Assembly (NCBI RefSeq): GCF_023074055.1 | Contig: NZ_JADPKR010000103.1 | Location: 186,001 to 250,000 of the forward strand | Source of the DNA: Bradyrhizobium sp. 141 | GTDB taxonomy: Bacteria; Pseudomonadota; Alphaproteobacteria; Rhizobiales; Xanthobacteraceae | Length of the DNA: 64,000 nucleotides | Reading direction: 5' to 3' | In this document: positions 27,558 through 36,835 of the stretch, in pieces | Layout of the letters: every line of letters starts with the position of its first letter | How positions within the stretch are numbered: the first letter of the stretch is position 1 | Notes under the pieces: generated by a model | What the model was told of the DNA's origin: nothing | The model's database searches: none | The model's input: the letters and a program-made list of their open reading frames with translations, nothing else | Translations under genes and position numbers: made by a program

Positions 27558-29225
27558 CTACTCCGCCGGCGCGGCCGACATCTCCGGATGCACGGCATAG
27601 GATGCGCTGGCGCCGAGCTTGCTGGCCGCGAACAGGCCGGCGGCCATCACGGCATAGGCGAGCGCCACAGCGGGCGTGACACCAAATCCGCCGCCGATGC
27701 CGACGGCCTCGCCGTGCATGAAGCCGAAATAGGTCAGGACCGCACCGACCAGCGCGAAGCCCGATGCCTTCTCGAAGTCGCGCTCGATGATGAAGACACC
27801 GATCGCCCCCAGGATGAGGCCACCGAGAATGGAGCCACCGCCCATCACCTCCAGCCCGTGGTAGAACACGCCCTGCTGCGGCAGTGCAGCGATCGCGGCA
27901 GCTTTGACAGCGTCGGCCTTGTCGGCGGCCAAGCCGCCGACGGTTGTTGCCGCATTCATGGTCGAGCCGAGCATCGTGTCGATCTGCAGCTTGGCCCAGG
28001 CGGCCAGATGCGGCGTCAGCGCCAGCACGATCGCGGGCGCATGCTTGACCGGCGTGGTCTGGAACGCCTGCGCGCCAATGAGCATGCCGATGTAAAGCAA
28101 GATCGGCGAGATCGCGACCACGGGCACGAGTGCCAGCAGCACCGAGATGATGCCGAACCAGGCCAGCACGATCACCATGATGCCGGTTGCGGCCGAGTAG
28201 CCGATGCGGCCGCCCATCGCCTTCCAGCCGGGATGCCCGATATAGACGGCGTTGATGAAGGGATTGCCCATCAGGCAGCCGATCAGGCTGACGACGCCGT
28301 CGGCCGTGAGCACCCGCGTGGTCGGATATTCGTCGCCGGCGGCTTCCGCGCTCTCGACATTGTCCATGGCTTCGACGAGGTCGTAGATGCCGAACGGAAT
28401 GGCGGTGACGAGGATGATGCCGAGGAATTCGAAGCCGGAGAAGACGTAGCCCACGGCGGGAAGCGGCACCGAGAAGCCGAAATTCGCAAACGCTGCGCCA
28501 ACGCCCGCGATGCTCAATCCACCGAGACCGAGCCCGAACAGGTTCGAGCCCCAGGCGATGATCATGCCGACGGCGATCGCAACGAGGCCGGCCGGAATGC
28601 CGCGCCAATACTTCACGCCGCCGAACCAGCTCACCAGGATGATGGCGAAACACACGAGACCGATCTGCGGCGTCATGTACATCTCAAGCGCGGGGCGCAT
28701 CGAGATGAAGGTGACGGAGACGCCGGCAAGGGTTCCGAGCAGCGCCGCGCGCGGCGTGATCCTGCGAATGAACGGCGCAATGAAGCCGCCGATCATGAGG
28801 ATGAAGCTCTGGAAGAACACCCAGACCAGACCCGCGGACCACCCCTTGAGCGGGTCACCGGTTTTCAGCGTGATCGGCAGCATGATGACGAAGGTGACGA
28901 TGAACATGTGCGGCACGCTGACGCCCGAGGGCAGCGCGCAGACATCGTTGCGGCCGGTCTTCTGCGCCAGGCGGTAAGCGAGGTAGGCATAATAGAAGGT
29001 CGACAGGCACATCATCAGCCCGAGCGCGGGCAGGATGCGGCCGAACACCAGACTATCCGGCATCTTCAAAACGAAACGCAGGAGGCCCGTGAGCACCAGC
29101 ATGTTGACGAGGATGTTGGTGCCGAAGCCGAAAAACGCGTTCCAGTCGCCCGATGTCCATAGTGCCGGCTTGAACTCGGACGTCGTGATCTCAGACTTGC
29201 CAGTCGTCCCCGTCAATGTGCTCAT
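27558..29225 (-). CDS. NCS2-like (xanthine/uracil-type) permease
   Basis: 555 residues with about 12-14 membrane helices. FFGFGTNILVNMLVLTGLL at the start and SGFEFLGIILVTAIPFGIYD with DNVESAEAAGDEYPTTRVLT in the middle match a branch of the NCS2/AzgA superfamily whose members move purines, pyrimidines or related nitrogen compounds. It lies 4 bases after the hydrolase gene, so the two form one operon. The likely cargo is the substrate of that hydrolase, perhaps a ureido compound; this is inference. Confidence 0.75.
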   Translation of the reverse strand: MSTLTGTTGKSEITTSEFKPALWTSGDWNAFFGFGTNILVNMLVLTGLLRFVLKMPDSLVFGRILPALGLMMCLSTFYYAYLAYRLAQKTGRNDVCALPSGVSVPHMFIVTFVIMLPITLKTGDPLKGWSAGLVWVFFQSFILMIGGFIAPFIRRITPRAALLGTLAGVSVTFISMRPALEMYMTPQIGLVCFAIILVSWFGGVKYWRGIPAGLVAIAVGMIIAWGSNLFGLGLGGLSIAGVGAAFANFGFSVPLPAVGYVFSGFEFLGIILVTAIPFGIYDLVEAMDNVESAEAAGDEYPTTRVLTADGVVSLIGCLMGNPFINAVYIGHPGWKAMGGRIGYSAATGIMVIVLAWFGIISVLLALVPVVAISPILLYIGMLIGAQAFQTTPVKHAPAIVLALTPHLAAWAKLQIDTMLGSTMNAATTVGGLAADKADAVKAAAIAALPQQGVFYHGLEVMGGGSILGGLILGAIGVFIIERDFEKASGFALVGAVLTYFGFMHGEAVGIGGGFGVTPAVALAYAVMAAGLFAASKLGASASYAVHPEMSAAPAE

Positions 29226-29229
29226 GATG

Positions 29230-29934
29230 TCACCCCTGTTTGGTCGAAATCTTCATTGCCTCCAAGACCGCGGCTGAGGTTGCGACCCAGCCGAAGATGC
29301 CGCCCTGGGCCTTGATCATCTTCAGGCCCATCTCGTGAAACTCGGGGAAGTAGGACGCGCAGCCGTCCGACATGACGACGCAGCGGTAGCCGCGGTCATT
29401 GGCCTCGCGCACCGTGGTGTTGACGCACACTTCGGTGGTGACGCCACACACCAGCAGATTTTCGATGCCGTATTTCTCCAGCACGTCGGTAAGCTCGGTG
29501 GCGTAGAACGCGCCCTTGCCGGGCTTGTCGATCACGATTTCGCTGTCGAGCGGATAGAGCTCGGGAATGATGTCGTGGCCCGCCTCGCCGCGGATGAGAA
29601 TGCGGCCCATCGGGCCGGGATCGCCGATGCGCAAGGACGGCGCGCCGCGCTCGACCTTCGCCGCCGGCGCATCGGAAAGATCGGGCAGATGGCCCTCGCG
29701 GGTGTGGATCACCAGCATGCCGGTGTCGCGCGCGGCCTTCAGCACCGCACCGATCGGCTTCACCGAGCGCGCGAGCTGGCTGACGTCGTTGCCGAGCGTT
29801 TCGCCGAAGCCGCCGGGCTCCATGAAGTCGCGTTGCATGTCGATGATCAGAAGCGCGGTGGCGGACCAGTCGAGCGTGATCGGCTCGGGCTCGGCGCTGA
29901 TGACGCCCAATGTCGGCTTGCTTGCACTCAGCAT
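29230..29934 (-). CDS. Cysteine hydrolase of the isochorismatase fold, biuret hydrolase-like
   Basis: 234 residues. The catalytic triad of the family is visible: aspartate in ALLIIDMQRDF, lysine in IDKPGKGAF and cysteine in VTTEVCVNTTVREAND. The blocks HTREGHLPDL, GDPGPMGRILIRGE and DIIPELYPLDSEIVIDKPGK resemble biuret hydrolase (BiuH) closely as I remember that sequence. Biuret hydrolase makes allophanate and ammonia. Other members act on triuret, carbamoyl sarcosine or nicotinamide, so biuret is a hypothesis. First gene of the operon with the permease. Confidence 0.78.
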   Translation of the reverse strand: MLSASKPTLGVISAEPEPITLDWSATALLIIDMQRDFMEPGGFGETLGNDVSQLARSVKPIGAVLKAARDTGMLVIHTREGHLPDLSDAPAAKVERGAPSLRIGDPGPMGRILIRGEAGHDIIPELYPLDSEIVIDKPGKGAFYATELTDVLEKYGIENLLVCGVTTEVCVNTTVREANDRGYRCVVMSDGCASYFPEFHEMGLKMIKAQGGIFGWVATSAAVLEAMKISTKQG

Positions 29935-30127
29935 GACGCCCGCCCCTCGCGAGAACTGCGCCAGGAGTTCTGCAAGCGCCGTGCCATTGTGTACAATTGC
30001 GCTGGGGCGTGGACGGCGGGGGAATTCGCAGCACGCTCAGAAACTTACGCGAAAAGCCGACGCCTGCTTATTCTCTGTGCGACGGCTTTGCGACGTGAAT
30101 TTGCTTAAAGGATGAGCGCCCTCCGCT

Positions 30128-30233
30128 CGTCATTCCGGGGCGACGCGAAGCGTCGAGCCCGGAATCCATCAGGCGCCAAGGTCCGCGGTAAAATGGATTC
30201 CGGGTTCGCGCTACGCGCGCCCCGGAATGACGA
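30128..30233. repeat. Palindromic intergenic repeat, CGTCATTCCGGGGCG family
   Basis: CGTCATTCCGGGGCGACGCG at the left is inverted at the right as CGCGCCCCGGAATGACG, with an inner pair CCCGGAATCCAT / ATGGATTCCGGG. It lies between the hydrolase operon start and the end of the hotdog gene. A classic Bradyrhizobium-type mosaic palindrome. Confidence 0.75.
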
Positions 30234-30238
30234 TGAGA

Positions 30239-31192
30239 CTACCGCCCCGCTCCATACAGCTGCCGATACTCTTCCTCGTACGGCGCATAGGAATCCTTCA
30301 GCGTCGCCATGTTCAGCAGCATGGTCGCCACCATCGTGCCCGCCTTGTCGAACACGCGCGTCTTGGCCCAGGCGCTTTCGGTGCGGCGGCTGCCGGAGAG
30401 CGCAACCACCTCGCGCTCGACCTCGTAGTCCTCGTCGACGAACAGCGGCCCCTTCACCAGCCTGATCTCCTGATCAGCGAACAGGCCGACCGCCGGTCCC
30501 TTTGCCGGCAGCGGATCGTCCTTGGAGCGGTACTGGAACAGCACGCTCAGCATCTCCATCGGGATGATGGGCTTGCGCCAGGGATTGTCGGCGCCGGAAT
30601 AATAGGGCGAGTTTTCGGTGATGACCGCGAGCTTCTGCCGGAGCGAGAACGGATAGAGGTCGCCCATGATCTGGTCGAACGCCATTCGCACGGTTTGGCG
30701 TCTGCTGGTCTGCGCCACTTTCACGTCACGCAGGATCACGGGATCGGCGAGCGGCTTGAGCTCGGCAAGACGCGCTTCGAGCGCGGTCGCCGCGTGCGTC
30801 TCGCCGACCGAGGCGGTGCCGCGCAGCACCTCGGTGCCGTCGCGCTTGACCATCTGGATCTGGCACTGGCGCGTATCGGGCAAGGGTTTTGACAGGATGG
30901 CCTGCACCTCCTCGCCTTCGTAACAGACGCTGCGGTAATGCGCGGAGAGACATCCTGTCTCGAACCAGGCCTGGCCCCATTGTCGCTCGCACAGCGGCGC
31001 GAACGGGCTGAAATGGGTCGGCCCCTCGATGGTGCCGCCCTTGAAGCCCAGCTTCTGCGCGGTCGAGTCATCGTGGATCGAAGCATGCGCGTCATAAGTT
31101 TGCGCCTGAAGCATCTGGCGCGGCTGCTGCCACGGCCCGATCAAGGCCCCTCCGGCCTCGGTGATCTCGGTGTCGAATGCGTTTGCAGTCAT
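30239..31192 (-). CDS. Hotdog-fold (MaoC-like) protein of unknown function
   Basis: 317 residues that read as two hotdog halves. The first half has GFKGGTIEGPTHFSPFAPL and ARYRS-type elements (CLSAHYRSVCYEGEEVQ). The second half has VFDKAGTMVATMLLNMATLK. Such folds occur in acyl-CoA dehydratases and thioesterases, but I do not see a clear MaoC catalytic D-x5-H pair, so no reaction is claimed. The ATG at 31192 follows GGAG and is preferred over 31204. Divergent from the large oxidoreductase gene, possibly sharing control with it. Confidence 0.65.
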   Translation of the reverse strand: MTANAFDTEITEAGGALIGPWQQPRQMLQAQTYDAHASIHDDSTAQKLGFKGGTIEGPTHFSPFAPLCERQWGQAWFETGCLSAHYRSVCYEGEEVQAILSKPLPDTRQCQIQMVKRDGTEVLRGTASVGETHAATALEARLAELKPLADPVILRDVKVAQTSRRQTVRMAFDQIMGDLYPFSLRQKLAVITENSPYYSGADNPWRKPIIPMEMLSVLFQYRSKDDPLPAKGPAVGLFADQEIRLVKGPLFVDEDYEVEREVVALSGSRRTESAWAKTRVFDKAGTMVATMLLNMATLKDSYAPYEEEYRQLYGAGR

Positions 31193-31357
31193 GGTGCTCT
31201 CCACAGGCAGCCATGACTAGCAGGAGCGCCACGGATGCGGCCAGCGATATTGACTTCGCCGGCCCATGCTCTTGACTGTCACAATTCGCGTCGCGCAGCC
31301 GCCAATCCCTCCCGCAGCGCAAACCCCGCGCCGAACAAGAAGACGAGGACTCCTGAA

Positions 31358-34300
31358 ATGACGCTGTTGCAGGTCGAGCTGGACGATAAATACCGGCTCG
31401 AATCGAAGCGGATCTTCCTGTCCGGCACACAGGCCCTGGTCCGCCTGCCCATGTTGCAGCGCGAACGTGACCGGCTTCAGGGGCTCAACACCGGCGGTTT
31501 CATTTCGGGCTATCGCGGTTCCCCGCTCGGCATGTACGACCACGCGCTGTGGCGCGCCAAGTCGCACCTTCAGCAGCACGACATCGCCTTCGTCCCCGGC
31601 CTCAACGAGGATCTGGCGGCGACCGCGGTCTGGGGCAGCCAGCAGGTCGGCCTGTTTCCCGGCGCCAAGGTCGATGGCGTGTTCGGCATCTGGTACGGCA
31701 AGGGCCCCGGCGTCGACCGCTCGGTCGATGCGCTCAAGCATGCCAATGCGGCCGGCACCGCGCTCAATGGCGGCGTGCTCGCGCTTGCCGGCGACGACCA
31801 TGGTTGCCAATCCTCGACCCTGGCGCATCAGAGCGAGCAGGTGTTCGCGGCGGCGCTGATCCCCGTCATCAACCCGGCGACGCTCCAGGATTATCTCGAT
31901 CTCGGCCTCTACGGCTTCGCGCTGTCGCGCTTCTCCGGCTGCTGGGTCGGCTTCAAGGCGATCAGCGAGACCGTCGAAAGCTCCGCCTCGATTGATAGTG
32001 ATCCCGAACGTATCCAGATCAGGCTGCCCGATGATTTCGAGATGCCGCCCGGCGGCCTCAACATCCGCTGGCCCGATCCGCCGCTGGATGCCGAGAGGCG
32101 CCTGTTCGGCCCCAAGATGGAAGCGGTGCAGGCCTTCGCCCGCGCCAACCAGCTCGATCGTATCGTGCTCGATTCCAAGCCCGCAAGGCTCGGCATCGTC
32201 GCGACCGGCAAGGCCTATCTCGATCTGCGCCAGGCGCTGGCCGACCTCGGCATTACCGACAAGGACGCGCAGGATCTGGGCCTTCGCATCTACAAGGTCG
32301 CGCTGACCTGGCCGCTGGAGGAAAGCGGCGCGAAACGTTTCGCCGAAGGACTTCAGGATGTGCTCGTGGTCGAGGAGAAGCGCGGCTTCATCGAAGATCA
32401 GCTGATGCGCATCCTCTACAATATCGATGCATCCAGGCGGCCGACCGTCACCGGCAAGCGCGACGAGAGTGGCGCGCCGCTGCTGCCGGGCGAGGGCGAG
32501 CTGACGCCGACCATCGTCGCTTCTGCGCTGGTGGCACGCTTGCGCAAGCTCGGCCATCACAGCCCGTTGCTGGAGCAGCGCCTCGCCCGGCTCGAGGCCT
32601 TCGACCATCCCGTCACCACCAGTGCGCCGATCAAGCTCGCGCGCACGCCGTTCTTCTGCTCGGGCTGTCCGCACAACACCTCGACGCGCGTGCCGGAGGG
32701 CAGCCGCGCCATGGCCGGCATCGGCTGCCACGGCATGGCGCTGAGCATGCCGACCCGCCGCACCGATCTGATCTCGCATATGGGTGCCGAGGGCGTGAAC
32801 TGGATCGGCCAGTCACCCTTCACGACAGAGACCCACATCTTCCAGAATCTCGGCGACGGCACCTATACCCATTCCGGGCTTCTCGCCCTTCGCGCAGCGT
32901 CGGCCGCCGGCATCAACATTACCTACAAGATCCTCTACAACGACGCCGTCGCGATGACCGGCGGCCAGCCCGCCGAAGGCGCCTTCAACGTCGCGCAGAT
33001 CGCGCATCAGGTCTGGGCCGAGGGCGTCAAGCGGCTCGCGATCGTCTCGGACGATCCGAGCAAATACCCTGAAGGCAACTACTTCCCGCAAGGCGCGACC
33101 ATCCATCACCGCCGCGAGCTCGATGCCGTGCAGCGCGAGCTGCGCGACATCAAAGGCCTCACGGTCGTGATCTACGACCAGACCTGCGCCGCGGAAAAGC
33201 GCCGCCGCCGCAAGCGCGGGCTCTATCCCGATCCCGCCAAGCGCGCCTTCATCAACGAGCTCGTCTGCGAAGGCTGCGGCGATTGCTCTCAGGCTTCCAA
33301 CTGCGTCTCGGTGCAGCCACTGGAGACCGAGTTCGGCCGCAAGCGCCAGATCGACCAGTCGAATTGCAACAAGGACTTTTCCTGCGTCGAGGGATTTTGC
33401 CCGAGCTTCGTCACCGTGCATGGCGGCAACCTGAAGCGCATGAAGACGTCGGCGGTCGATTCCGGACAGCTGTTCGCCGACCTGCCGCTGCCGCCGGCAC
33501 GCGAGCTGGAAGGCCCCTACAACATTCTCGTCACCGGCATCGGCGGCACCGGCGTCATCACCATCGGCGCCCTGCTCGGCATGGCCGCCCATGTCGATGG
33601 CCGCGGCTGCTCGGCACTGGACTTCACGGGCCTGTCGCAGAAGAACGGCGCCGTGATGAGCCATGTCCGCATCGCCCCGAAGTCGGAGGACATCTCCGCG
33701 GTTCGCATCACCACCGGCGGCGCCGACGTCATCCTCGGCTGCGACATGATCGTCTCGGCAGGTCCCTCCGCGCTCAGCCGCGCCGAGCGCGGCGTGACCA
33801 GGGCTTATATCAACGCCGATTTGCAGCCGACCGCGAGCTTTGTGCAAAACCCCGATCTCGATTTCGAGATGGGCACGATGCAGACCGTGCTGCGCGATGC
33901 CATCGGCGACAAGAACCTCGACATCATCGATGCGACGGGCATTGCTTCAGCGCTGATGGGCGATTCCATCGCGACCAACCCCTTCATGCTCGGCTTCGCC
34001 TTCCAGAAAGGCGCGATCCCGCTGTCTCTGGAAGCCCTGCTCCGCGCCATCGAGATCAACGGCGCCGCGATCGAGATGAACAAGCTCGCCTTCACCTGGG
34101 GCCGCCTTGCCGCCCACGACATGTCGCGGGTGCGCAGCGTGCTGCAGTTCAAGAACAGGACATCAGCGCCGACGAAATCGCTCGACGACATCATCGCGAC
34201 CCGTGCGGCGTTCCTGACCGGGTATCAGGACAAGGCCCACGCGGACCGCTACCTCGCAGCCGTCGCCAAGGTGCGCAAGGCGGAGAGCGCCGCTTCGCCC

Positions 34301-34834
34301 GCGTCCACGGAGTTGACAGAGGCGGTCGCAAAGAACCTGTTCAAGCTGATGTCCTACAAGGACGAGTATGAGGTCGCGCGGCTCTACACCGATGGCAGCT
34401 TTGCCAGGAAGGTGTCCGAAAAATTCGACGGCGATTTCACGCTGAAATTCCATCTGGCTCCGCCGATCTTCGCGAAGCGCGACAAGATAACGGGTCGTCT
34501 TCAGAAACAGGAGTTCGGCGGCTGGATGATCCACGCCTTCCGCGTACTGGCCAGGCTGAAGTTTCTGCGCGGCGGCGCGTTCGATCCGTTCGGCAGAACC
34601 GAGGAGCGCCGCACCGAGCGGAAGCTGGTCGAGGAATACTTTGCGATGATTGACCAGCGCACCGCCGGGCTGAAGGCAGAGCAGATCCCGCTGCTGACGC
34701 GACTCGCGCGCGTGCCCGAGACGATCCGCGGCTTTGGCCACGTCAAGGAAGCCAACGTCAAGCTCGCGGCGGCCGAGACGGCGCGGCTGGAAGCGGAGCT
34801 CGAGAACAGCCGCTTTGCCGCGGCTGCGGAGTAG
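31358..34834 (+). CDS. Indolepyruvate ferredoxin oxidoreductase family protein
   Basis: 1158 residues. The 2-oxoacid oxidoreductase parts are fused: pyrimidine-binding region about 30-430 (GGFISGYRGSPLGMYDHALW), TPP-binding region about 430-620 (CSGCPHNTSTRVPEGS, KILYNDAVAMTGGQPAEG), an Fe-S region about 620-690 (CEGCGDCSQASNCVSV, CNKDFSCVEGFCPSF), the gamma domain about 715-910 (NILVTGIGGTGVITIGALLG) and a C-terminal DUF6537-like part. These enzymes decarboxylate aromatic or branched 2-oxoacids to acyl-CoA. The cysteine spacing is not the standard double CxxCxxCxxxCP ferredoxin. The ATG at 31358 sits after a GAGGA site. Confidence 0.88.
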   Translation: MTLLQVELDDKYRLESKRIFLSGTQALVRLPMLQRERDRLQGLNTGGFISGYRGSPLGMYDHALWRAKSHLQQHDIAFVPGLNEDLAATAVWGSQQVGLFPGAKVDGVFGIWYGKGPGVDRSVDALKHANAAGTALNGGVLALAGDDHGCQSSTLAHQSEQVFAAALIPVINPATLQDYLDLGLYGFALSRFSGCWVGFKAISETVESSASIDSDPERIQIRLPDDFEMPPGGLNIRWPDPPLDAERRLFGPKMEAVQAFARANQLDRIVLDSKPARLGIVATGKAYLDLRQALADLGITDKDAQDLGLRIYKVALTWPLEESGAKRFAEGLQDVLVVEEKRGFIEDQLMRILYNIDASRRPTVTGKRDESGAPLLPGEGELTPTIVASALVARLRKLGHHSPLLEQRLARLEAFDHPVTTSAPIKLARTPFFCSGCPHNTSTRVPEGSRAMAGIGCHGMALSMPTRRTDLISHMGAEGVNWIGQSPFTTETHIFQNLGDGTYTHSGLLALRAASAAGINITYKILYNDAVAMTGGQPAEGAFNVAQIAHQVWAEGVKRLAIVSDDPSKYPEGNYFPQGATIHHRRELDAVQRELRDIKGLTVVIYDQTCAAEKRRRRKRGLYPDPAKRAFINELVCEGCGDCSQASNCVSVQPLETEFGRKRQIDQSNCNKDFSCVEGFCPSFVTVHGGNLKRMKTSAVDSGQLFADLPLPPARELEGPYNILVTGIGGTGVITIGALLGMAAHVDGRGCSALDFTGLSQKNGAVMSHVRIAPKSEDISAVRITTGGADVILGCDMIVSAGPSALSRAERGVTRAYINADLQPTASFVQNPDLDFEMGTMQTVLRDAIGDKNLDIIDATGIASALMGDSIATNPFMLGFAFQKGAIPLSLEALLRAIEINGAAIEMNKLAFTWGRLAAHDMSRVRSVLQFKNRTSAPTKSLDDIIATRAAFLTGYQDKAHADRYLAAVAKVRKAESAASPASTELTEAVAKNLFKLMSYKDEYEVARLYTDGSFARKVSEKFDGDFTLKFHLAPPIFAKRDKITGRLQKQEFGGWMIHAFRVLARLKFLRGGAFDPFGRTEERRTERKLVEEYFAMIDQRTAGLKAEQIPLLTRLARVPETIRGFGHVKEANVKLAAAETARLEAELENSRFAAAAE

Positions 34835-34850
34835 CCCGCACTCTCTCCAG

Positions 34851-34917
34851 GTCATTGCGAGGAGCTCGCGACAAAATTGCGTAGCAATTTTGCGCTGATG
34901 CGACGAAGCAATCCAAG
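34851..34917. repeat. Intergenic repeat with an internal hairpin (GTCATTGCGAGGAGCTCGCG)
   Basis: The core ACAAAATTGCG / CGCAAAATTGCT arms (AAATTGCGTAGCAATTT) form a small palindrome flanked by GTCATTGCGAGGAGC and GACGAAGCAATCCA, themselves inverted (TTGC...GCAA). It lies directly after the oxidoreductase gene. Confidence 0.65.
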
Positions 34918-34947
34918 AGTCTCACCAAACAGTCAGTGTCATCGCCC

Positions 34948-35040
34948 GGCTTGACCTGGCGATTCAGTACTCCGAGACGGTGCGGTTATGCTGATAGGCC
35001 GCGGCGTACTGGATGCCCCGCTTTCGCGGAGCATGACAGC
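34948..35040. repeat. Second intergenic repeat unit (CCGGCTTGACC / GCATGAC type)
   Basis: CGCCCGGCTTGACCTGGCGA, then CAGTACTCCGAGACGG and CGTACTGGATGCCCCGCTTT near-inverted, ending CGGAGCATGAC. It joins the previous repeat to fill the space between two convergent genes and may stop transcription. Confidence 0.55.
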
Positions 35041-35051
35041 GGTGGGGGTGG

Positions 35052-36776
35052 CTAGATCGACGTCTTGGCGGCACTCGACGCTTCCACCCTGCCCTCCGCC
35101 AGATGCCGCCCCGCGATATAGCCGAATGTCAGCGCCGGCCCCAGCATGATGCCCGGCCCCGGATAATTCCCGTTCATGATCGAGCCCATGTCGTTGCCGC
35201 AGGCATAAAGCCCCGTGACCGGCGTGCCGTCCTCGCGCAGCACGCGGGCCTGCGCATCGACCTTCATGCCGATGGCGGTGCCGAGATCGGCCGGATGGAT
35301 GCGCATCGCGAAGAACGGGGCGCAGGTGATCGGCGCGACGCACGGGTTGGGCTTGTGGCTGATATCACCGAGGTGACGCTGGTAGACGGTGCTACCGCGG
35401 CCGAATTCGCCGTCGCGACCTTCTTTCGCATCGGCGTTGTAGTTCGCGATCGTCGCCGTGAGGGCGGACGGTTTGACGCCGATCTTGGTTGCGAGCTCTG
35501 CGATATCAGGAGCCTCGATCAACTCGCCATTCGCCACATAACGCCGATAGCCGCGCGTAAACGGCTTGATGCGACCGAGGCCGTAAGCCCACAGGAACGT
35601 GCGGTCACAGATCAGGTAGAACGGCCGATCCGGTTCGCCATTGCCATCACGGAGCATGGCGAGCACGAATTCGTGGTACGACAGCGCTTCGTTGACGAAA
35701 CGCCGGCCCGCTGCGTTGACGGCGATCACACCGGGCTTGGCGCGGTCGGTCACCATATGCGGGAACACGCCGCGGCTGCCGTCGGCGCGGGGGAACAGCG
35801 AGGCCGGCACCCAATAGGCCGGGCTGGTCGCGTCCGTGTTGAGCGCGGCACCAGCCGTTGCCGCGAGCCGAAGTCCGTCGCCGGTGCCGGAGGTGTTCGT
35901 CGCCGAAACAAATCCGGCTGCCGCCAGGAAAAGGCGCTTGCGCAACACCGCGTCGTGCGAGAAGCCGCCGGTCGCCAGCACGACTCCGCGGCGCGCGGCG
36001 ATCGGGCGGTCGCGGGACCCATGACGGATCACCACGCCGCTGACGCGATCGCCCTGCATGGAGAGGTCTTCAACGTCGGCGCTGAAGAGAATTTCAACCT
36101 GCCGCGCCAGCAGCGAGGCGTACAATCGCGCAGCAAGCGCATTGCCGAGATGCAGCGTCGTGCCGCGCGGGCTGCGCAGCCGCTGCAATGCATATTCGGA
36201 AACCAGTCGCGCCGCGCGCAGGGTCGAGCGCAGCGATCTTCCCGCCTTCCGCAGATGCGGAATATCGAGACGATTGACCATCATCCGGCCGAACAGCGTG
36301 AACTCCGGCAGCGGGGCCCGCAATCTCGCAAAAGCTCCGCCCAGCCGCGTGCCATCGAAAGCAACCGGCTCCAGCACACGGCCGCCGGGCGTTGCGCCCA
36401 GCCGTTCCGGATAATAATCCGGATTGGTTTTCACCGGCTGAAGCCGCACCTCGGTGTTGGCTTCGAGATAGGCGACCGCCTCGGGCCCGCGCGCGAGGAA
36501 TGCGGCACGCAGGCCGGCATTGGCGGGCTCGGGCACCGTGCTCGACAGATACTGCACGGCATCCGCGACACTGTCGGAGAGCCCTACCTCTTTCATTTTG
36601 GCATTGGCAGGGATCCAGACCATGCCGCCGGACCACGCCGTAGTGCCGCCGACGAACGCGGTCTTCTCGATCACCAGCACACGCAGGCCTTCAGCAGCGG
36701 CCACGGCCGCCACCGTCATGCCACCCGCACCGGCGCCGATGACAATGACGTCGTAGGTCTCATGCGCCGGCATCAT
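35052..36776 (-). CDS. FAD-dependent dehydrogenase, 3-ketosteroid delta-1-dehydrogenase-like
   Basis: 574 residues of the fumarate reductase / KstD flavoprotein family. The N-terminal FAD motif is YDVIVIGAGAGGMTVAAVAA with TAFVGGTTAWSGGMVWIP. The C-terminal flavin part is GLYACGNDMGSIMNGNYPGP. This family oxidises steroid rings or cyclic ketones. The KstD catalytic tyrosines cannot be placed safely from sequence alone, so the substrate is unproven. Two ATGs stand at the start (MMPAH). Its neighbour upstream on the same strand is the HtrA-like gene, 59 bases away. Confidence 0.82.
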   Translation of the reverse strand: MMPAHETYDVIVIGAGAGGMTVAAVAAAEGLRVLVIEKTAFVGGTTAWSGGMVWIPANAKMKEVGLSDSVADAVQYLSSTVPEPANAGLRAAFLARGPEAVAYLEANTEVRLQPVKTNPDYYPERLGATPGGRVLEPVAFDGTRLGGAFARLRAPLPEFTLFGRMMVNRLDIPHLRKAGRSLRSTLRAARLVSEYALQRLRSPRGTTLHLGNALAARLYASLLARQVEILFSADVEDLSMQGDRVSGVVIRHGSRDRPIAARRGVVLATGGFSHDAVLRKRLFLAAAGFVSATNTSGTGDGLRLAATAGAALNTDATSPAYWVPASLFPRADGSRGVFPHMVTDRAKPGVIAVNAAGRRFVNEALSYHEFVLAMLRDGNGEPDRPFYLICDRTFLWAYGLGRIKPFTRGYRRYVANGELIEAPDIAELATKIGVKPSALTATIANYNADAKEGRDGEFGRGSTVYQRHLGDISHKPNPCVAPITCAPFFAMRIHPADLGTAIGMKVDAQARVLREDGTPVTGLYACGNDMGSIMNGNYPGPGIMLGPALTFGYIAGRHLAEGRVEASSAAKTSI

Positions 36777-36835
36777 GCGGCGGGTTTCCTGGGACGAGGC
36801 ATGGCACCGTCATACCCCGCCGTGCCCGTGGAGCG

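Noticed and set aside
27588..29162. 524-residue plus-strand frame opposite the NCS2-like permease
   Set aside because: It is rich in D, H, R and E in the way typical of antisense frames over membrane proteins, without ribosome site or motif.
31217..32779. 520-residue minus-strand frame opposite the large oxidoreductase
   Set aside because: It is antisense to a conserved gene with intact domains and shows no domain of its own.
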